The position numbers were made by a program, and so were the translations under genes. The notes under the pieces were generated by a model. That model saw nothing but the letters and a program-made list of their open reading frames with translations, ran no database searches and was not told where the DNA came from. DNA of 64,000 nt from Sesamum alatum (Eukaryota; Streptophyta; Magnoliopsida; Lamiales; Pedaliaceae): assembly GCA_034509735.1 (NCBI GenBank), contig JACGWO010000004.1:24905395-24969394 (forward strand). Reading direction: 5' to 3'. Positions 60,694 to 64,000 of the stretch are shown one piece after another; within the stretch, counting starts at the first letter, position 1; every line of letters begins with the position of its first letter.

Positions 60694-61712
60694 GGCCATG
60701 TTTACTAACCACTATATATGGGCTAGTAGTAGTTAATAGTGGTATATTGGGCATTTACTTCAAAATGCCCAAGCCCGCTACAATCCACCTCAACCCCCCA
60801 TACTTCCATACATTTCATCCGACTATAGTCTTGGGCGGGAGGCCCATATTAATTATCAGTGGGACCCACCACCATATCTACTAACTTTCTCTCCCACTTA
60901 TGTCCTTGCTTTGGCCCTAGTTTTTTACCTCTTTGTCCCTGAACTTGAACAAATTTTCGAAAGCCATTATTGTTCTCTCTGTCAATGTTGGTGGGTGTAA
61001 TGCCTTCCTTCGTCATTCCATCCTCTCCCCCACTCATTAAAAATGTCAGAAGAGCATAGCCAACATTGTCTGCTCCTTTTTCCAATTGATAAAGGCAACG
61101 TCTTTTTAAACCCTTCACTGTCCGGCGTTAAACCGTGAAGATGAGGAAGCCATTTTCTGTAATGTTCCATTTTCTGAGGAAGATGAGTAAGCCATAAAGG
61201 CAACATGTAAGGTTTTTTTAAAACCCTTTTTCCATCCTCTGTGAAAAAAGTTGAAAATGAGGAAGCCATTAAACCATTTTTTCCTTCACTGTCCGACGAT
61301 GAAGCCTGCTTCCTTCCCTCCATCTGTAGCAAGCTCCGACAGGCAAGTTGACTTGGTGGTTGACAAAGAGAAAAGAACTAGTGAGGAATAAAGAAAGTTA
61401 GAGAAACAGTAACGTTTTTCTTATTGTTTTCTTACTTTGCGGGGGGTGGGGGAGGGGAGGAGGGAAGAAGAGAAGGGTTATTAAATAATGTTTGCAACTC
61501 CACTCTACATGGGGGCATAAGTGTAAACTACACTTTTATTCAATGTACAACATTGAATAGTAAATCACACAGTATATTCATACACCTATTATCTCTCACC
61601 ATTACCACCAAAAGTAAACATGATATTGTTTAATCCAATAGACCTTAATACAATACATAGTAGCCCCCTACTAATATATGGGTTAATCCAATAGCAACTT
61701 GTAAACATGGCC
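60694..61712. mobile_element. PIF/Harbinger (Tourist-like) element, 1019 bp, non-autonomous
   Basis: GGCCATGTTTAC at the left and GTAAACATGGCC at the right are perfect inverted repeats, flanked by the TAA target duplication typical of PIF/Harbinger (60691-60693 and 61713-61715). Minus-strand frames of about 90 and 116 codons (61118-60849, 61332-60982) have no recognisable transposase domain and overlap each other; they contain partly repeated GATGAGGAAGCCATT-like stretches. It may carry captured sequence. Confidence 0.85.
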
Positions 61713-61715
61713 TAA

Positions 61716-62700
61716 GGCAAAAAGAATTAGATGGCATACCAAAATTATTGTAGTGACACTCCCAGTTTCAGTTTCTTGCAAAAGCTGAAACTGAATAGTA
61801 CTCCTTTGGCATACACTGTTAATGCTTCTCTGTTTCACTGGAGTCTCTATTTTCATGTTGTGTTTCTTTTGCCTCTATTTGCTGAACCGTTTTATGGTTT
61901 ATATATCTCCTTTCTACCTCATTTTGTACACTGTCATATGTGATTTTTTTCGGACAACTGTCTGGTACATTGCCGCATTACTTTGTGAGTAGAATCTTGC
62001 TTTTGTTGTTACCAGATGATTGGCTGGATGCTGGCCTTTACACTGTTTGGAACAAACTTTTTGACATTCAGATACTTATCATCCAGACCAACTTCTCTTA
62101 CCAACAGGGATTTTATGGATAGTCATTTCTTTTCGTACTGCTGTAAGGGAGTAGTACTCATCGTTTACGCTTTTCCTATTCATTGTAAGGGGGTAATACT
62201 CCTTATTTCTAATTTTTTGATTTTCTGTCGGATTACTTGTAAGGGAACAATACTTCTTATTTATGCTTTCTTAGATCATACTAAGGAGTTAGTACTCTCC
62301 GCTGACTGTTGAATATTCTTTGCCCCCTTTTAATTAATGAAGAAGGGAAGGGGACCCCGAAAAGCTCCCCCACCCTCGGGTGGTTTAATTAAAAAAAAGT
62401 TAGTATAGTTAGAAACCAAAAGTTGTAACCAAATGACATAATAATTTAAGTCCATCAAAATTCAAGTTTTCTGCACTTAAACTATAAGGAATTAATCACA
62501 TATACAAAAATTCAAAATATTTATGTATTATATATTTTCTCAAAAAATATCAAAAGAAAAAAACTATACATATATATATAAAAGAACTGATCAAGAACTA
62601 ATGACTTATAACTATTTAGATTATTACAATTCACATTATAATCATATTATAATAACTCAAAAAGTAACTACATATTTTGAATTTATCTTTTACACAAATA
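61716..62700. other. Intergenic; degenerate tandem repeat and possible retroposon tail
   Basis: 62143-62292 has four diverged copies of GTAAGGGAGTAGTACTCAT-like sequence at about 45-60 bp spacing. 62330-62400 (AGGGAAGGGGACCCCG, then GGTGGTTTAATTAAAAAAAA) resembles the 3' end of a retroposon. No coding region is supported. Confidence 0.4.
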
Positions 62701-62739
62701 TCTTTGGCCCCCAGACTATAAAAAAATGCGGGAATTGAA

Positions 62740-63440
62740 ATGATTGTAGGAACGATTTTTTTTTTGGAACAATCAAAAGATCACTGGATGAACTTGGACC
62801 TCGATTAGGAACGGTTATGGAACGGTCAACGTTCCGTTGAAACTGGAGGCGTTCATAATATTTAGGAACGGTTCCACCTAGACTGTTCCAATTTTGGAAT
62901 TGTTTTTGGCGTACAAGGTAAAAATCGTTCCTAATTAGCTTTGTGTGTATGAATATATAATTTGTATATTTGGAACACATGGTTAATATTTGAAACGGTC
63001 ACATCTTATGTAATTCACGTAATTTGAAACGGTCGTAGGAACTCGTTTTGCAGCGCACTAAATATATTGGAGATGCATTTTTCCACTGTTTGGAATACAA
63101 ATTGGAGCACTGTACTATTTATTTGGGGATAGATGTTGGAACGATAGGTGGAACACCCCTAGACCTACTTTGCTAAGGAACGTAGGAATGATTTTTTAAT
63201 CTTTATTTGGAATACGGGTTTGGACCGATTTTAGGTATTTGGTTTGAAACACTAACTATACCACTAAGTCATTGAAATTGGACTAATTTTAGGCACGGTC
63301 GACCCTTGATTTGGAATTCTCCTTTATATGATATTAGGAAGGGTCGTCTCATTAAATTGGTCTTCCGTTGGCATGGTTACGTTGATTTTTATGATATCCA
63401 TGACCGTAGAAAAGACCGTTACTAAATAAATGAATCATTA
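62740..63440. repeat. GGAACG-rich region, unassigned
   Basis: GGAACG, GGAACGGTT and their inverses (CGTTCC, AACGTTCC) recur at irregular spacing (for example near 62749, 62809, 62819, 62828, 62873, 63137, 63178). Such dispersed short words are typical of subterminal regions of class II elements, but no terminus was found. Confidence 0.35.
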
Positions 63441-63456
63441 ATTTTTTATTATTATA

Positions 63457-63491
<35 letters not shown>

Positions 63492-63665
63492 AAATAAAAT
63501 TTAAATTATTAATATTTTTTTTGAATTTGGTTAAATAATTATTATTTAAATACCATAAAATGCATAATTTCGAAAAAAAATATATTATAGAAAAAATATT
63601 ATCCAATTTAATTATAATTTTTTTAAAAAAAATCCTAAATCTACACCTCATCCTGGTCTATATCG

Positions 63666-63888
63666 TCATCGTCTAAAGGGGGGGTGGGGGGAGTCTCTCG
63701 GAGGTCGTGACGAGCGGATAGCGGAGTTGTTGGTTTGTAGAGTCTTCATCATGCCCATTATGTTGACTATCATCTCCTCCAGTCGGACCATGCGATCCTC
63801 CACATTTGACACTGGCCGGTGGCGGTGATGATGACGAGGTAAAGGTCTGGCTAAGGCCGTGAGCCTCAGAACCAAGATCGAATACCAT
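63666..63888 (-). CDS. Unidentified reverse-strand coding fragment at the window edge
   Basis: Two overlapping minus-strand frames are open in higher-GC sequence after 700 bp of AT-rich DNA. One, ending at 63666, has a helical, heptad-like stretch (VEDRMVRLEEMIVNIMGMMK) followed by a basic, Pro-rich tail. The other is Ser/Gly/Asp-rich. The first looks more protein-like, perhaps the C-terminus of a transposon or host protein that starts beyond 64000. The GGAACG-rich region on its 3' side would suit a CACTA element, but this is a guess. Not recognised. Confidence 0.25.
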
Positions 63889-64000
63889 TGCGACGGCTTG
63901 TGAGTTACGTTGGTTATCCTATTTGCTGGCTGATTTTCGCATTTGTGTTACACTGCCCCTTGCTCTCTATTGTGATAATAAAGCTGCCTTGCACATCACA

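Noticed and set aside
60849..61332. Two overlapping minus-strand frames as a Harbinger transposase or Myb-like protein
   Set aside because: No DDE or Myb motif, short, overlapping in different frames.

Overview
The window is plant nuclear DNA, almost certainly from a eudicot. It is AT-rich and has one intron-containing WRKY transcription factor gene. The rest is mostly transposable elements: Ty1-copia and Ty3-gypsy LTR retrotransposons, an L1-type LINE, a tRNA-derived SINE, and hAT, CACTA, PIF/Harbinger, Mutator-like and Helitron-like DNA elements. I saw no bacterial, organellar or CRISPR signal.

Layout. (1) 1-23892 is a three-level nest of retrotransposons. The outer level is the 3' part of a plus-strand Ty3-gypsy element of probable Tat lineage, with a decayed reverse-strand ORF, a polypurine tract and a 3' LTR. 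The middle level is element A, a complete but dead Angela/BARE-like Ty1-copia element (1790-22197, target duplication CATAA) inside the reverse ORF. The inner level is element B, a second copy of the same family in the opposite orientation (10966-21158, target duplication GATTC/GATTT) inside the 3' LTR of A. (2) 25682-26466 is a solo LTR of the gypsy type. (3) 26472 to about 33560 is a decayed L1 LINE carrying two hAT-like MITEs. (4) 33560-42500 has no genes. It holds a 3.2-kb near-palindrome with Helitron-like ends, a CACTA MITE and several other elements bounded by terminal inverted repeats (TIRs). (5) 43145-45240 is an apparently intact group IId WRKY gene with three exons, MITEs on both sides and a MITE plus a 60-bp duplication in intron 2. 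(6) 47399-52620 is a minus-strand Ty1-copia element (element C) with 305/307-bp LTRs and a broken gag-pol. (7) 52621-64000 is gene-poor. It holds a 1.1-kb TIR element, a SINE, a fold-back element with satellite repeats inside, a PIF/Harbinger-like element and an unidentified reverse-strand coding fragment at the right edge.

Function. The WRKY gene is the only feature I would call a working host gene. It has WRKYGQK, a complete C2HH zinc ligand set, a HARF motif and the R-type intron. Its upstream region has two W-boxes and a G-box, which fits stress-responsive and self- or cross-regulated expression. All autonomous transposon coding regions are broken. The stop codons in element A look like C-to-T/G-to-A decay, and element B has lost a catalytic aspartate of its reverse transcriptase.

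No clearly new biological system was found. The least explained structures are the CpG-rich island and the TIR-bounded block in the leaders of both Angela-like copies, the 3.2-kb palindrome, and the fold-back element with two-level internal repeats. All comparisons were made by eye; no alignments or database searches were run.
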